Shown here piece by piece: positions 35,895-47,597 of a stretch of 64,000 bases of DNA. Location of the stretch: the NCBI GenBank assembly GCA_027924585.1, contig BSBM01000050.1, forward strand, positions 3,534,001 to 3,598,000. Direction: 5' to 3'. Source of the DNA: Larix kaempferi (lineage: Eukaryota; Streptophyta; Pinopsida; Pinales; Pinaceae). The notes under the pieces are model-generated. The model did not search any database, had not been told where the DNA came from, and worked only from the letters and a program-made list of their open reading frames with translations. The first letter of the stretch is position 1. Each line of letters starts with the position of its first letter. Made by a program: the position numbers and the translations under genes.

Positions 35895-36281
35895 AGTGCT
35901 TACATAGATGTATATGCACTAGATGGCATCTTAACAAACATTGCATAGTACATATGGAAATGCTTGTGCATAAATGGGATATTGCATATTGGTAGAATAA
36001 TGGAGTCTGCTTATGCAATGAACCATTAATGGAGAATATTGTGATTGATAATCACTATTGATGTTGGTATTGGTTGTAGGACCAAAGATAACAAAGAGCA
36101 TGGCTAAATGTGCTGAGGATGTTGTTGCATGAAGCCAACAACCTTATGCAGAAAGGATGGTGCAACAAATCTATGATCATAAAGTTAGCAAAAGGACTGA
36201 GCAGCCTTGGTAAGAGGCCAATTGATCAGGTAACATCAGGCGAGGTTAATGGTAACCATGCAGGTAATGATTATTGGTGCC
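35895..36281 (+). repeat. Left arm of a 385-bp inverted repeat
   Basis: The segment from CTTACATAGATGTATATGC to GTAATGATTATTGGTGCC matches the complement of 40,797-41,180 with few changes. Both arms translate to nearly the same short peptide (MLRMLLHEAN, HAGNDYWC), but this probably reflects shared ancestry, not coding. Confidence 0.9.
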
Positions 36282-37930
36282 AAAGTGCATGGATGTTGAA
36301 AGAGGATTTGGTAAGATCTCTTCAACTATGTTCGAGCTATGTTGAGTTAGTTTGCATGTGATATTGAATACCGATTGGGACTGTTAACCTACCAAGCTTG
36401 GTGATGTGTGGATAAGTGAAGGAAATGATCCTTACACCCTATGACTGTTTAGAAATCTCAATGCATTCATATGAATTTATATCCTGCCATGTGTACAGTG
36501 CTTAATAACCAAAGCAAGTGAGGACTGGTGGTCCTGATTATGGTAATGCAAGTTATATGAGGTAGTCATGTTTCGATCATAATATGCTTGAATGTATAGT
36601 ACTCATGAAACAATGCAAGGAAGCATTGAGTAGATGTGCATTGAGAGAGTTTATAAATCTTGTGATGCATTGTATGAATGATATGACTGTGAAGTTTGAT
36701 CTAGAGCTTATGAGAAGGAATCCCATGGTTGGGATCTCTAAGCTCTGTTAGTAAGAACAATCGTAAATATCAAATTGTAAATGTTTCGGATAATTGCTAA
36801 TGACTGATTGGCTTATATGAAAATGTGTCAGGAGGACATGCTGTAAGTGAATGCTCATGTATGGAAGTGGGCATAAGACCATAATGGGCAGAGTGGTGTC
36901 ACTTACAGGAGCCAAACACTATGAGGATAGCCGCATTGCTAAGCAAACCAATTTCTGTAGGAGACAGAATTGTAAAATTCATGTTGAATTTAATTATTAA
37001 TGTTATTGATTGGTTATGAAACAATTATATTTGAAGCTTATTGCTAAATGTGGCTGACTGTTTGGGCTATTTGATGAAGTGTGCCAGGATGACACATTGC
37101 AGGAAGGCCATGTGTGATGACCTGCAGAAGCCAAAACTAGATGGGAAGGATCCCATGCTTTGGAAATGGGTTTCGGGTGAAACGCCATTGATAATGTCTT
37201 AGCCAAACCGCATGTCAGTAAACCATGAAAGTGAGGTGGTAAAGCTATGCCCAGAAGGCATGTGAGATATATCTCCAAAATGAATGAGTATTCTGTGACC
37301 CTAGACAAGAACATGCATGTCTAAATTATTAGGGTTAATACGCATAGCATGCTCTATCTTATTTATATCATTGCAGAATGCTTGAGTATGATTAGTACCT
37401 ACATGGCGCACATCGGAAATGGGGTGCACACCTTTTCTGGTGCTGGGTCATGATAGGGTTTTCAATATTGACTACACCCTAAGGGAATGGACGCATTCCT
37501 GGTGTTTCAATACTTGGTAGTGAATGATATGGAATGTGGTTAAGAATTGAACAGCAATACTGATGAGCTTGCTTATCCTTCTTGTGTTGTTAGCCTACAC
37601 AGATGCAGATTGATACTGCACATTAACGGGCAGAGTGAAGAAGGGTACGCAAAGAGACTGTATGGGAATTAGCAACCTATCTATGCTCACGTGAAATATT
37701 ACTAGAAGGGATGGACAGGCCCGAAGAGCTGTGTAATAAGAGAAGGTATCATCCTTGTGTGAGTAGGGGTCATGTTAACCGCAGTCAAGAAAGTCACCTA
37801 TAAAGTTCCTAAAGGGAACCACCGATTTGCACAAACAAAAAGGAGTGGCGTCCTTGTATAAATGAAGAGCTGATGTGTGTGAAGGGTTACAGTGCAAGAA
37901 GGTGTGGTGACATTGGTAAAGGCATAAAAT

Positions 37931-38048
37931 CTCTATTGGGTCAGCAGTGGGGGGGCGAGCGCCGATGACTGACTGAAAACCCTGAGATGCCTATTGGGTC
38001 AGCAGTGGGAGGGCGGGCGCCGAAGACTGAGTGAAAACCCTGAGATAC
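37931..38048. repeat. Tandem 59-bp duplication
   Basis: CTATTGGGTCAGCAGTGGG starts copies at about 37,932 and 37,991; each ends GAAAACCCTGAGAT. Confidence 0.88.
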
Positions 38049-39011
38049 CTATGGCTCCATAGTAGAGCCTTGACCTATGATGGTCGTTGGCGCAGTTTCC
38101 TTCCATTGGTCGATGACCCAGACGAATGTGCTGGCTCGGCACTGGAGAGGGCCAACCAGGTATGGGACTGGTTGGGCACCAGCAAATTCTTGGTAAATCC
38201 AGCCGATGGGGAGGCGTACTGGTTAAGCATTAACTATATCCAAGTCCATAGGCGATCCCAAGGCTTGCAAAGTGAAGCAGGATCTTGTTGACCAGAGGGG
38301 AAACGTACAATAAAGATAAGTATTCGTTTTCATTTATGTCTTGTTTGGAATAATGAAGATTACAGGTATAAGTCTTATAACAGCTAAGCTGATACACTCT
38401 TGTTTCTTTATTGGAAACCTTGGTCATTGCAGGAAGGAAAGACCCTGAAAGACTATAAATTGCTGGTAAAGGAGTGGGTGATATGAATTGCTAGTAAATC
38501 CAGAGAGTAAATGAGTGGGCGATATAAATTATTAAAAAATCCAGGGAGTAGCTCGTTGAACGCTATAAAGTTCTTGATAAGTCCAGAGAGTGACTAGTTG
38601 GGCATTAACTACTTGATAGGGTAAAGCAGCGTGTACGCTGGCCCAACACCCCTTAAACAATTGATAAAACCAGTCGGAGCACTGGCCTAGCATATTGCTA
38701 AAGGAAATGATTGATAAACCCAGTCGGTGTACTGGCCTGGAATTGCCTATTCGAATGATTGTGGAGTAGCCGACGGGCTGGCCCAACATTCGTTATTGTG
38801 TTCACGGGAAATCCAAGGCTCGTAAAGCGGAGAAGGATCCCGTGGAATAAAGTGAAGACATCCAATACAGATATGTATTTCGTTACCTTGCAGCTTCTTG
38901 CTTATATACGTGTGTATATGATTTGGTTATGAATTCCTAAACTCTTGTTTAGAGAAAAACCCTATGAAAATGAACTAAACATGTGAATTAATTCAATGTT
39001 TGAATGTTTGA

Positions 39012-39432
39012 GTTCCGCGAACCTTCCCGAAACTGCGGAAGAGTTCGGCGAACCTTCCCGCAATTGCGGAAGAGTTCCGTGAATCTTCCCACAACTGTGG
39101 AAGAGTTCTGCAAACCGGTTCGCAGAAGAGTTCCCCGAAATTTGCGGAAAAGTTCGCCAAACAGTTCCTAAACAGCGGAAAGAATTTCCGAGTGCCTCCC
39201 GAAGCTGCGGAATCCTTCACCGAACGGCTCCGCAATTGCGGGAGCATTCGCCGAATGGCTCCACAACTGCGGAAGCCTTCGCCGAATGGCTCCGCAATTG
39301 CGGGAGCATTCGGCAAATCGCCCCGCCATTGCGGAAGCGTTCAGCGAACTGCTCCGCAATTGCGGAAGCGTTCGACGAACTGCTCCGCAATTGCGGAAGT
39401 CGTCGCCAAACCGCCCCACAGCTGCGGAGGGA
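39012..39432. repeat. GC-rich 31-bp tandem array with internal palindrome
   Basis: About 13 units of 31 bp, type TTCGCCGAATGGCTCCGCAA followed by TTGCGGGAGCA, lie in AT-rich surroundings. Each unit carries the self-complementary core TCCGCAATTGCGGA or a close variant, so single strands could fold into successive hairpins. Related non-repeated sequence (CGGAAAGAATTTCCGA, CTTCCGCAG) sits in the LTR A leader at 35,858-35,895, the likely source. Long open frames here exist only because the GC-rich unit lacks stops. Confidence 0.9.
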
Positions 39433-39437
39433 TTTCC

Positions 39438-39480
39438 CACCCGAAAAAAAAAAACTGAAAAAAAAAAAAAAAAAAAAAAT
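39438..39480. repeat. Poly(A)-rich tract
   Basis: Two runs of A separated by CTG directly follow the 31-bp array. This may be a retroposition tail or slippage. Confidence 0.8.
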
Positions 39481-39590
39481 GGTATCTATCATACCATTCC
39501 AGAATGGTATCTATAATGAGAGGGGACGTGACAGAATGGTATCTATAATGGGAGGGGACGTATCAGAATGGTATCTATCACGTCCCCTCC
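39481..39590. repeat. Repeated LTR-end/primer-site junctions
   Basis: GAATGGTATCTAT recurs near 39,502, 39,534 and 39,566. Copies of GAGGGGACGTGACAGAATGG or a variant recreate the junction seen at 35,736-35,756. The block meets the opposite-facing end of LTR B (CACGTCCCCTCCC) at 39,579. Confidence 0.8.
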
Positions 39591-40770
39591 CATCATTCCA
39601 TCTAGATGGAGAGGATCGTGAGGTTAAACCGGGCATCTAGCCCCCATATCCATTCATTAAACTTTTTGAATACAGAGACAAGTATATGTTCATGCAATGG
39701 AAACACAACGGAAGTTAAGTAAATGTTGTTGATATCTATCATACATTCAAGATTCTATGACAGCCAATTAAAGACCTTTGCAGATTTATAAAAGATCATA
39801 TGGAATTGCATAAACTCGTAAAAACACAGCGGAAGTAAATTCATTTAACCCATCCACATACATTCATAATATTCATCAAATGGTAATTGCAATTTAACAC
39901 AAGAGAATACTTATCTTATGCGAAAGTAGTCCCACGCAACTGGCTATGCAACTGCAACGTTCCACCCAACCGTAGGCCAGTGTGCTCCTCAATCTCTCAG
40001 CACCACTGCCACCCCCGAGCTGGGCATGACCTCTACAAGGAACCAGGGAACAACAGACTCACACATAGCCAAGCCTACACCAAGATGAGCCAAGCCAATC
40101 TACGATTGGGTTTATCAGGCTGCTAGGAGATGGAAAGGAAGAGTTGCTAAGCTAGTGAGCTCCAGCACAGAGCCAGGGATAACCTTGCAAGATCTATCTA
40201 GCTTGGCACCCACAATACCTACACACCCAGCACAAGGAAGTATTATTTTCACTGCTGTACAATCCCTCAAGCCATACCTTCCCTATCTAGTGCTCTCAGG
40301 GTATGCATAGAAGAGTAACCAAAGCCCTCTTGATCTTCTTGAGAGGTTGTCTCCCCCACTAGATTTATCAAGCCACTTCTGTCCACTACCACTCCAACAC
40401 TTCAGCTCACAGGCTCAAACCAAAAACAAGGATGCACATAACAGCAGAACCACACTTGCTGGGCATGAGGAAAACGTTTTCCACAGTGGGATGCATGAGA
40501 CGGGGTTTCAACTCACTCAGAAAAACGTGGGAACACCCAAAAACGAAATGGGAAGATGGGGAACAACCCTGGGAAGCCAATCCATTTTTAGAAAAACATC
40601 CTTGGACATTCGGGGGCAAAAACGACCTCCATACAGTCCCCAAAACGTGGCTCTTCTCTCCCAAGCTACTGTATATGAAAAAACGAACTTCCAGGCATGG
40701 AAAAATGAAGGATTTGGATGAAAAACGTGTAGGGAAAGACCCAGCTAGCTCCAACTGCGTGAATGAGTGA
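39577..40770 (-). repeat. LTR B (minus orientation, 5'-truncated)
   Basis: The minus strand matches LTR A from about 34,985 to its end, with GCATCCCACTGTGGAAAACG, AGCTCGGGGGTGGCAGTGG, CCTACGGTTGGGTGGAA and GGGGCTAGATGCCCGGTTT in order. About the first 500 bp of LTR A are absent. The inverted-repeat arm 40,797-41,180 follows almost directly. Confidence 0.75.
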
Positions 40771-40796
40771 AGACTGCCCCTTCAGAATGGCTTTGG

Positions 40797-41180
40797 GCAC
40801 CAATAATCATTACCTGCATGGTTACCATTAACCTCGCCTGATGTTACCTGATCAATTGGCCTCTTGCCAAGGCTGCTCAGTCCTTTTGCTAACTTTATGA
40901 TCATATATTTGTTGCACCATCCTTTCTGCATAAGTTTGTTGGCTTCATGCAACAACATCCTTAGCACATTTAGCCATGCTCTTTGTTATCTTTGGTCCTA
41001 CAACCAATACCAACATCAATAGTGATTATTAATCACAATATTCTCCATTAATGGTTCATTGCATAAGCAGACTCCATTATTCTACCAATATGCAATATCC
41101 CATTTATGCACAAGCATTTCCATATGTACTATGCAATGTTTGTTAAGATGCCATCTAGTGCATATACATCTATGTAATCT
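40797..41180 (-). repeat. Right arm of the 385-bp inverted repeat
   Basis: The complement matches 35,895-36,281. In the minus reading direction, internal sequence therefore runs into LTR B, as at an internal deletion before a 3' LTR. Confidence 0.9.
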
Positions 41181-41964
41181 CTTACATTTTTAACATTTTT
41201 ATGCCATATGATAGTTTCATAATTATAAGTATGATAACAAATAGGGGTTTAAATAATTCTTCCCTTTTCGATCCCTCATTGTAATATGGAATTCTTCTTC
41301 CATATCATGCAATTGTAAAAATTGCCCATATTGACAACAAAATTTGTTGGTCAAAACAGCCGCTGGCACTCTTCTGCACTAAATATCTATGATATATGTA
41401 GACCTCATTCAAACTCTGATCATGCATCATTGTTCCCTGCTGGACAAGCTTTCCAATGCCTGTCTTCATGCTCCATTCCGATATCGGGTGCGGGAACTGC
41501 ATCTCTTCGAATATGACAACTTTCACTCCAATTCTGCACATTTTACACAGTTGCATTTTGGTCCAGAATGCCAACTTTAGCCACTTGCGGAAGAAAATAT
41601 ATGAGGAATCACAAAAACTTATCTATCGGGCGAAGTTAGTCCATATAGCACGGAACACTCAACAATTCACGGATCTCAATTCCGATGCACCATTCATCTT
41701 CTATGAATCTCTGGGTTTACTACTTCTCACTTTTCACATTTTTCCAAAATTCCAAATTTTGGGCCAAAAACTGCTATCTCCCAAACGGTGCCTTTCTGGA
41801 AAATCTTCATCTAACGGAAACTATCCGTCTTAATGAAAATATGAAATGTCTAGTTCAGTAAAATTTCTGATTCCCACATCTAGGGTCACTTTTACTGCCC
41901 ACAAGCTTTTCAAAATCCCGAAAAAGTGGCCCGGAACAGTGCTTTTTGGCCTTCTTGCTCACCC
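41181..41964 (-). mobile_element. Leader/internal DNA between LTR C and the inverted-repeat arm
   Basis: Non-coding in all frames apart from short open stretches (41,305-41,574 minus, 41,456-41,833 plus), none with a domain. It is best read as the leader of the minus-strand LARD-like element whose 5' LTR is LTR C. Confidence 0.45.
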
Positions 41965-43576
41965 CGACTTCACATCCCTTGGAGTTTGGAAACATTAACA
42001 ACACACCGGGGCTTTTGGCAGACTTAGCCCCAATATTTCAATTACTTCAAAAATTCATGACAATTAAAAACTTCTTGTGTGCAGATTCATACTTCAAATA
42101 AACACAGCGGAATAAACATACTAGCAAGCACACAAACAGTAATGCCTAACATATATACATATATCACACCAGAGGATGATTCAGCATATAGAGACTCAAT
42201 TCTCGTTCCAATGCCATGCATGGATTCCAAATTAAGATAATCAATTCATTTCATTAAACATGGACAATTTAACATATTGCAGAACATAAAATGCAAATAA
42301 TTTATAATACATGGAGCACTTATCTTGCAACGCAAATGTCCAACGACTGGCTACGTGAGAGCAACGTTCCACCCAACCATAGATCTCTGTCCAGCCTATA
42401 TTCTTTCAGCTGAGAGATCACCCCCGAGCTGGGATGTGTATCCACTAAGGAAGAACTAGCTGGGCTCACTCACAACCATGGTTTCGGTCATCAGTTATGC
42501 TAAGCCAACACACCGTTGGGTTTATCAAGCATACGGATGACAAATGAGGAGGATGCTAAGCCATTGAACTCAACCACAAAGCTACAGGCATCTCAAATGA
42601 ACTCAACAGTCATGGCACCCACAATACCTACCGCACCCAACACAAGGAAGGTCCCCTTCTCTGTTGCACAGTCCCTCAGGCGTCCCTTCCCTCCAGTGCT
42701 CTTCAGGGTGGGCATAGAAAGGTCCAACTGCTAATTCCTTGAGATTCTAGCTTTCACTGGGTTTATCAAGCAAACCAAACCTCTGCTCAGTGATTCACAC
42801 TTGGATTTCTCACAGTTCTGTTATCCAATAACTCAATCCCGTCACTTCATTTCTGGGCTGTAAAAACTGGGTTTTCCAATGGATTTCAGGGTATCTAATA
42901 CTCTCAATTTCGCCCCAAGGTTCATATCTATGGATCCCCCATTGGATTCCACTGTCCAATGCCAAATCTGGGCGTTTTTGGCTCTTCCAAACGTGGGTCC
43001 TTTCAAAGTCGCGATTTCTGGTTTTTCTCTCTGCTAGCAATTCGTTTTTGGGTGGAAAATGGTGCTGGTAACTTTCACCAGCGAATGGGGATGAGGAAGA
43101 AGCAACCACCATGAGGTAGAGTGGCTTGTGGTACAAGAAAACAGAGCCCATACTCTGCCATACGAATTTCTGGGCTGCCCATGCTCCATTGAAGCCATGG
43201 ACTGACTTCCTCAACCACTTCCTTACAACATAAATAAATGTCAGCAAGGTAAGTCAAATGGGTTCTCAAAGTGACATATGGAAGCCTATGGTTCAATCCC
43301 ATAGCCCCCTCACCACTCCCTAGTGGATACACATGGCCCCTTCTCATTCGTTGCCTCCATAGCTAGTCTTGGAATTTTATATTACATGATGTTTATTTAC
43401 ATCCTATTACAATTTCCATGGCTTAAGAGCACATGGGCATCAAATATCAATGCTTGCCCTTTAAATCAAAATTCAAGCTTTCACTAGCGGGGCCTTGGCC
43501 TTGAGCTCCACGCTAGGAAAACATACATCACATGTACACATTATTTACATTAAATGCTAATACATCTTAAGAGTCA
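41965..43576 (-). repeat. LTR C (minus orientation)
   Basis: The minus strand starts TGACTCTTAAG and carries GTGGAGCTCAAGGCCAAGGC, then AGCTCGGGGGTGATCTC and GGTTGGGTGGAACG in the order seen in LTRs A and B. The 3' end is uncertain: GGGGCTAAGTCTG and GGGATGTGAAGTC near 41,975 stand for the LTR A end motifs. It is the most diverged of the three LTRs. Confidence 0.6.
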
Positions 43577-43750
43577 GAATGGGTAATTTCAAATGTTGCC
43601 CTTCTTTTGAAATGTTGATATAATTTTGTCCTTTTTAATTGGAAGGGTAAAATTCAGATTTTAAATTTTTTTTGAAGGGCAATTTTAAATTTACACTTCT
43701 AGGAAGGGCTAGAACCCTTGGGAAGGGCTAGGAAGGGTTCAAATTTGAAC

Positions 43751-43915
43751 GTTGATTGCTAGTGCTTGGTTCCAGAGTATGTTGCGGTTGTGACTGATTT
43801 GAAGGGGGAGGTCGTTCTGGCTAAAGTGGATGCCACTGAAGAAAATGATATGGCGCAAAAATTTGAAGTTCAGGGGTTTTCGACCATCTTGTTTTTCATC
43901 GATGGAGTTCCTTAG
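43751..43915 (+). pseudogene. Protein disulfide isomerase fragment (thioredoxin domain)
   Basis: An open plus frame encodes LVPEYVAVVTDLKGEVVLAK, then VDATEENDMAQKFEV and QGFSTILFFIDGVP before a TAG at 43,913. This is the stretch following the first CGHC active site in plant PDI, an endoplasmic-reticulum oxidoreductase. Upstream in frame stands C-stop-C where the active site should be, so that motif is destroyed. Position 50 of the conserved stretch has serine where proline is usual (the cis-proline of the fold). No further PDI sequence follows. It is a captured or retroposed gene piece; the flanks are LTR C and unassigned DNA. Confidence 0.8.
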
Positions 43916-44174
43916 CCAGCTACTACAATGCACTGCCTCTCTGAAAATCAGTTATTCCAACTTCTACCTCGAACATTCCTACACCGCGGCCACCGCCTAC
44001 ACTGCCTCATGACAATTTACTATGCTGCTTGCCACTTCTTCCCACATCTCTTCCACTACTTCGATTGCTACCTCTTGCCACCTCTTGCTAGCTCTTTCTT
44101 TGCCTCATTTTCCACTTCCTACCACTATGTTTTCCTTTCTGGTTGCTCTTGCATGACCTCGTGAAGTTGGGAAA

Positions 44175-44258
44175 GCAAACATGAGAATCGAACCCACCTG
44201 GAGCAACCCGCTAGCAATACCTGGGAATCCAGCAGCCCAGTGGGACAACTACGACCCT
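44175..44258 (-). other. tRNA-like SINE head candidate
   Basis: The minus strand has a good pol III B box (GGTTCGATTCT) at 44,184-44,194 and a weaker A-box-like CGTAGTTGTCCCACTGG about 55 bases upstream. This is the spacing expected of tRNA-derived SINEs. The 3' body and tail were not defined. Confidence 0.3.
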
Positions 44259-44259
44259 G

Positions 44260-45390
44260 ATTACAGAGTACGCATACCTGAAGCAGATGGGGGGTGAGTT
44301 TTGTAAATCTTTACAGAAGGTTATATATATGGAATGATTTCATTACTGCAACATAAATATTTCACAAATAGCCATCAGTCTCTCTTTCGAACCCACGGGG
44401 AAGATGGAAGATGTAAAAAATGGCTAATTACATAGCTAAAGAAATAAATCATCTTACAATTTGACATGCTGCTCCAAGGTATGCCTGGCCATCAGGCAAA
44501 GAAAATTTAGGGCTTTCGTGGACATTGGTTTTGCCTTGCTTTGTTTTCATCCGAGACCAATATTCTGCAATTAATCAAACGATAAATATCAGATGCTTGT
44601 TATCCAACATCTTCCAGTGTCGCTGAAGGTTCTTGTGCATACAAAATCCATTCTTCCAATATGACATCAGGTCAATCTTCACAAGTATTACTTGTGCAAG
44701 CATTTCAAGAATCATCTATAATTAACTAAATATACACAGTTAACTAAATATGTTTACAATGGCCTAACAAGTAAAGGACAAGGCATGCCTAGTCGTGGAG
44801 GGGATGGCAAGCATATTGGAAATGATTGAACAAGAGGGTAAAATGCATCTCAATAAATTTGGGAGTTTCAAGAGTGTTTAGAGAGGAACTTAACTTTTTA
44901 ACGCATATCCTTCTTACTGAAATTGAATACCTCAAAAAGAGCATGAATAATTTTGACTATGTTCTGGAAGATACAAGAACTGGAATCTTCCAAAATCATT
45001 GAGGAATTTGTAAACAACAATTAAAGAAAAGCTTGCATGTGAGGAACCATGGGTAATAGTAGAAGAGAAACCTGCCCCACCAGAAGACAATGTAGCTACA
45101 ACCAAGCCCTTCCCATAAGATTCCAGCTTCAGCTATGTTTTTGAATGTTAGGCTTATTAGGGAACATCCTAATTGCAACAATTGGAGGTGTTATTTTTAC
45201 CCAGGCCTACATCTAACACAAGATTTTACCCCACAAACGAGATTAAAATGGGGAAAGTATTTAGAAATCAGAAAGTATCTAGTGCACATACTAGAAATGG
45301 AAGGACCCTTGCCATAGATAAGGTGGTTTAAAAATTGTTGTTTCTCTTGGCCACTCCAAGGAAGAAAGGACCACTGACACCTAGCTACAG
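44260..45390. other. Unassigned DNA
   Basis: No domain, LTR or repeat recognised. Short frames at 44,996-45,317 lack any signature. Confidence 0.45.
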
Positions 45391-45393
45391 CTC

Positions 45394-45560
45394 TCACGTG
45401 ATACACATTGTCTACAGGAATCAATGCTCTCTTTGAATTTTAATGATTTATGAATGAATCGTTTCGTTAAAATCATTCCAATTGCAAGTGGAAAAATGCA
45501 GAGTGATTGAAATAACTATTTGTAGGCTGGTCAAAGAATGTATGCATACCTGCCACACGT
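45394..45560. repeat. Left copy of a dispersed 167-bp direct repeat
   Basis: It shares TCTACAGG, ATCAA-GCTCTCT-TGAATTT, GATTTATGAATG-ATCGTTT, ATTGAAATAACTATTTG and CCTGCCACA with 49,201-49,368, same orientation, roughly 85 percent alike by eye. The two copies bracket the LRR fragments. Confidence 0.8.
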
Positions 45561-45881
45561 ATAGAATCAGTGTTATTGCTCACCGTAAGTTGACATGTTA
45601 CACAGTGCATGCCTGCCTTAAGTGTTTCAATGAATCCTCCTTGTCACGCATACAAAAACAAGAAGCTTGGATATTAAAACGTTGAGGTTATGTTTATGTC
45701 GGTGTCGAGATTTTAGAATAGCTTTAAAAACAATTAAATTAAAATATAAATCGCCGCAAACATAATACATATAATACAGATTACTTAAATTAGACTTCAA
45801 TTTCTCCTCATTTACACAATCTGAATCAATTGAGTTACTCTAAATTTACCTTTCTCCTATGACAAATACTTTCATTTCTCA

Positions 45882-46200
45882 TTACTCGACAGACATTAAA
45901 CATCTCCAAACCAAACTATGTACAATATTAACACATGATGCATGTCCAACAATATAATCTCTAAGCATCTCCGCATCTCCATCCACATACAACAATGTTC
46001 CACACCGACCAACGCTTAACTTTCTAAGCCCTTCAGATTCACACATGAGTTTTCCCACAACTCCTCCAAAGATACCAATGTTTCCATACTCAGCAGCTCT
46101 TCTAACTCAGACCGCCCAGAAAAATCTAATCGCCGAAGCTTTGTACAATGCACCAACCTAGCATGTATCCTCTTCAGCGTCACACATTTTCATGAGAGAA
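45882..46200 (-). pseudogene. NLR-type leucine-rich repeat fragment 1
   Basis: The minus strand encodes two LRRs: KCVTLKRIHARLVHCTKLRR, LDFSGRSELEELLSMETLVS, LEELWENSCVNLKG, and after a frameshift LRKLSVGRCGTLLYVDGD, ending at a TAA (45,882). The spacing, and the phrase CSELEELPSMETL-like, resemble the LRR part of plant TIR- or CC-NB-LRR disease resistance proteins. No NB-ARC or TIR motif is in the window, so it is a gene fragment. Confidence 0.68.
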
Positions 46201-46857
46201 ACTGCTCCAAAGATACTGTTATCACTCCAGGAGTCTTTCCCTGACTGTGAAGAGAATGAGCCTGGTAACTTAACTATTCTTGTAATGGTTCACTCAATAA
46301 TGAGTGTGGGGTTGGATCGAGATGAATATCTAACTAACTGGACTGTGTATTCAAGGATGTCTAGGGATATCAAACACTACCAGGCCTTCGAGAGATGCAA
46401 TCAAACAAGTTGTGTATCAAGTAGAGCAGAAACTAATCACCTAAACCAAATCATACACATATAAAACAATAAGTATGATGGGTCTAGAAACTAGTATAAC
46501 AACTTATGATCCTTTTCCAAATAATCAGACAGTAAGATGATAGTCACTTATGGATTAGATAAGCACAGATGGAGAACTTCATTCAACTCATAAGCATAAA
46601 TAGATAAGAGAGAAGAAATCTGATCACATCAATGAAAGAAGCTGCAAGTTTAATATATTAAGAAAAGGTCTCTGTTTACAGTAGCAGCATAGTAGAACTC
46701 CAAAATCCAACCCTTATTCTACATGAGTTCTGGGCTTTATAGCATTTACAACCTCTCCCCAGATCCTAAGAAGCTGGGTCGAATTTACTCCAAGTGGAAA
46801 ATCCATAACCGTTTTTCAACAAACCAGGAAAATCATTTTTAATTGGCCAGACTGCTG

Positions 46858-47420
46858 AAAAATGGGGCTTAGAGATGCATTCGATTATCCCAATCTGTGA
46901 TACCTATAGGAAAAATGAGAGAGGTTATTGTTCTCTGATGTGTTAGGAAGAAAAAACTCTGATCGTTTTGTAGAATGATTCTCCAGTCGCTCAGAATCAT
47001 CATTTGAAAATGATGACTTTGCACAGTAAAAACGCCGCTTTTGCTGAAACTGCTGAAAAAGAGGCTCAGAGATGGGTTCAGTTCTCCAGCTATGTGACAC
47101 TTGTGTATAAAATGAAAGAGGTTATTGTGCATTGATCTATTGTGAGAAAAAATCTCTCTCATATCTTTGAAAATCGCTTTGTTTTTCCCGAGATCTGCAT
47201 TTCAAAAACATGTGTCAAACAGACAGATTCTGGGATCCGAAAATTGGGGCTCAATGACGGATTCGATTCTCCCAATATGTGACACCTATAGGAAAAATGA
47301 GAGAGGTTAGTTTTCTATGAAATGTGAGGAAGAAAAACCTCCGGGCGTTTTGAAAAATGATCCTCCAGTCGCTCAGAAACGTCATTTGAAAATGATGACC
47401 TTTCACAGTAAAAACGCCAT
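46858..47420. repeat. Three diverged units of about 190 bp
   Basis: GAGAGAGGTTA or a variant occurs near 46,917, 47,113 and 47,298, preceded by TGTGACAC-TATAGGAAAAATGA. The outer two copies (and a partial middle) also share CTCCAGTCGCTCAGAA, CATTTGAAAATGATGAC and CACAGTAAAAACGCC. Confidence 0.82.
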
Positions 47421-47597
47421 CAATTTCAGTAAATATCCTTCGTCTTCTCCACCTTGCTGGCACCTTTAAATCTAGAATAGAACCTTGATCACGATTCCTT
47501 TAATCATTATATAACATTATAAACCACCCTTGAGCTGTTTGGATCAGTAAAAATCAAATCTGTGCAAAAATGGTAACATTCTGTCCAGTTTTTTAGC

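Larger units (their letters stand above)
35764..38990 (+). mobile_element. Non-coding internal region of a LARD-like element
   Basis: No gag or pol domain is present in 3.2 kb downstream of a good LTR and primer-binding site, as in large retrotransposon derivatives. The part 35,895-36,281 is inverted at 40,797-41,180. Degenerate motifs such as AACCCAGTCGG, ACTGGCCT and CCAGAGAGTGA recur at 38,090-38,830. Short open frames, such as 36,110-36,361, show no known domain. Confidence 0.55.

Noticed and set aside
36110-36361. 83-codon frame repeated on the minus strand at 40,782-40,967
   Set aside because: The similarity follows from the inverted DNA repeat; the frame has no known domain and ends differently in the two copies.
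39192-39640. Several overlapping open frames rich in N, C, A and S on both strands
   Set aside because: They arise from the stop-poor 31-bp GC-rich array, and all frames look alike.
43075-43347. Overlapping minus frames in 42.8-43.3 kb
   Set aside because: Inside LTR C, no domain, frames not shared with LTR A or B.
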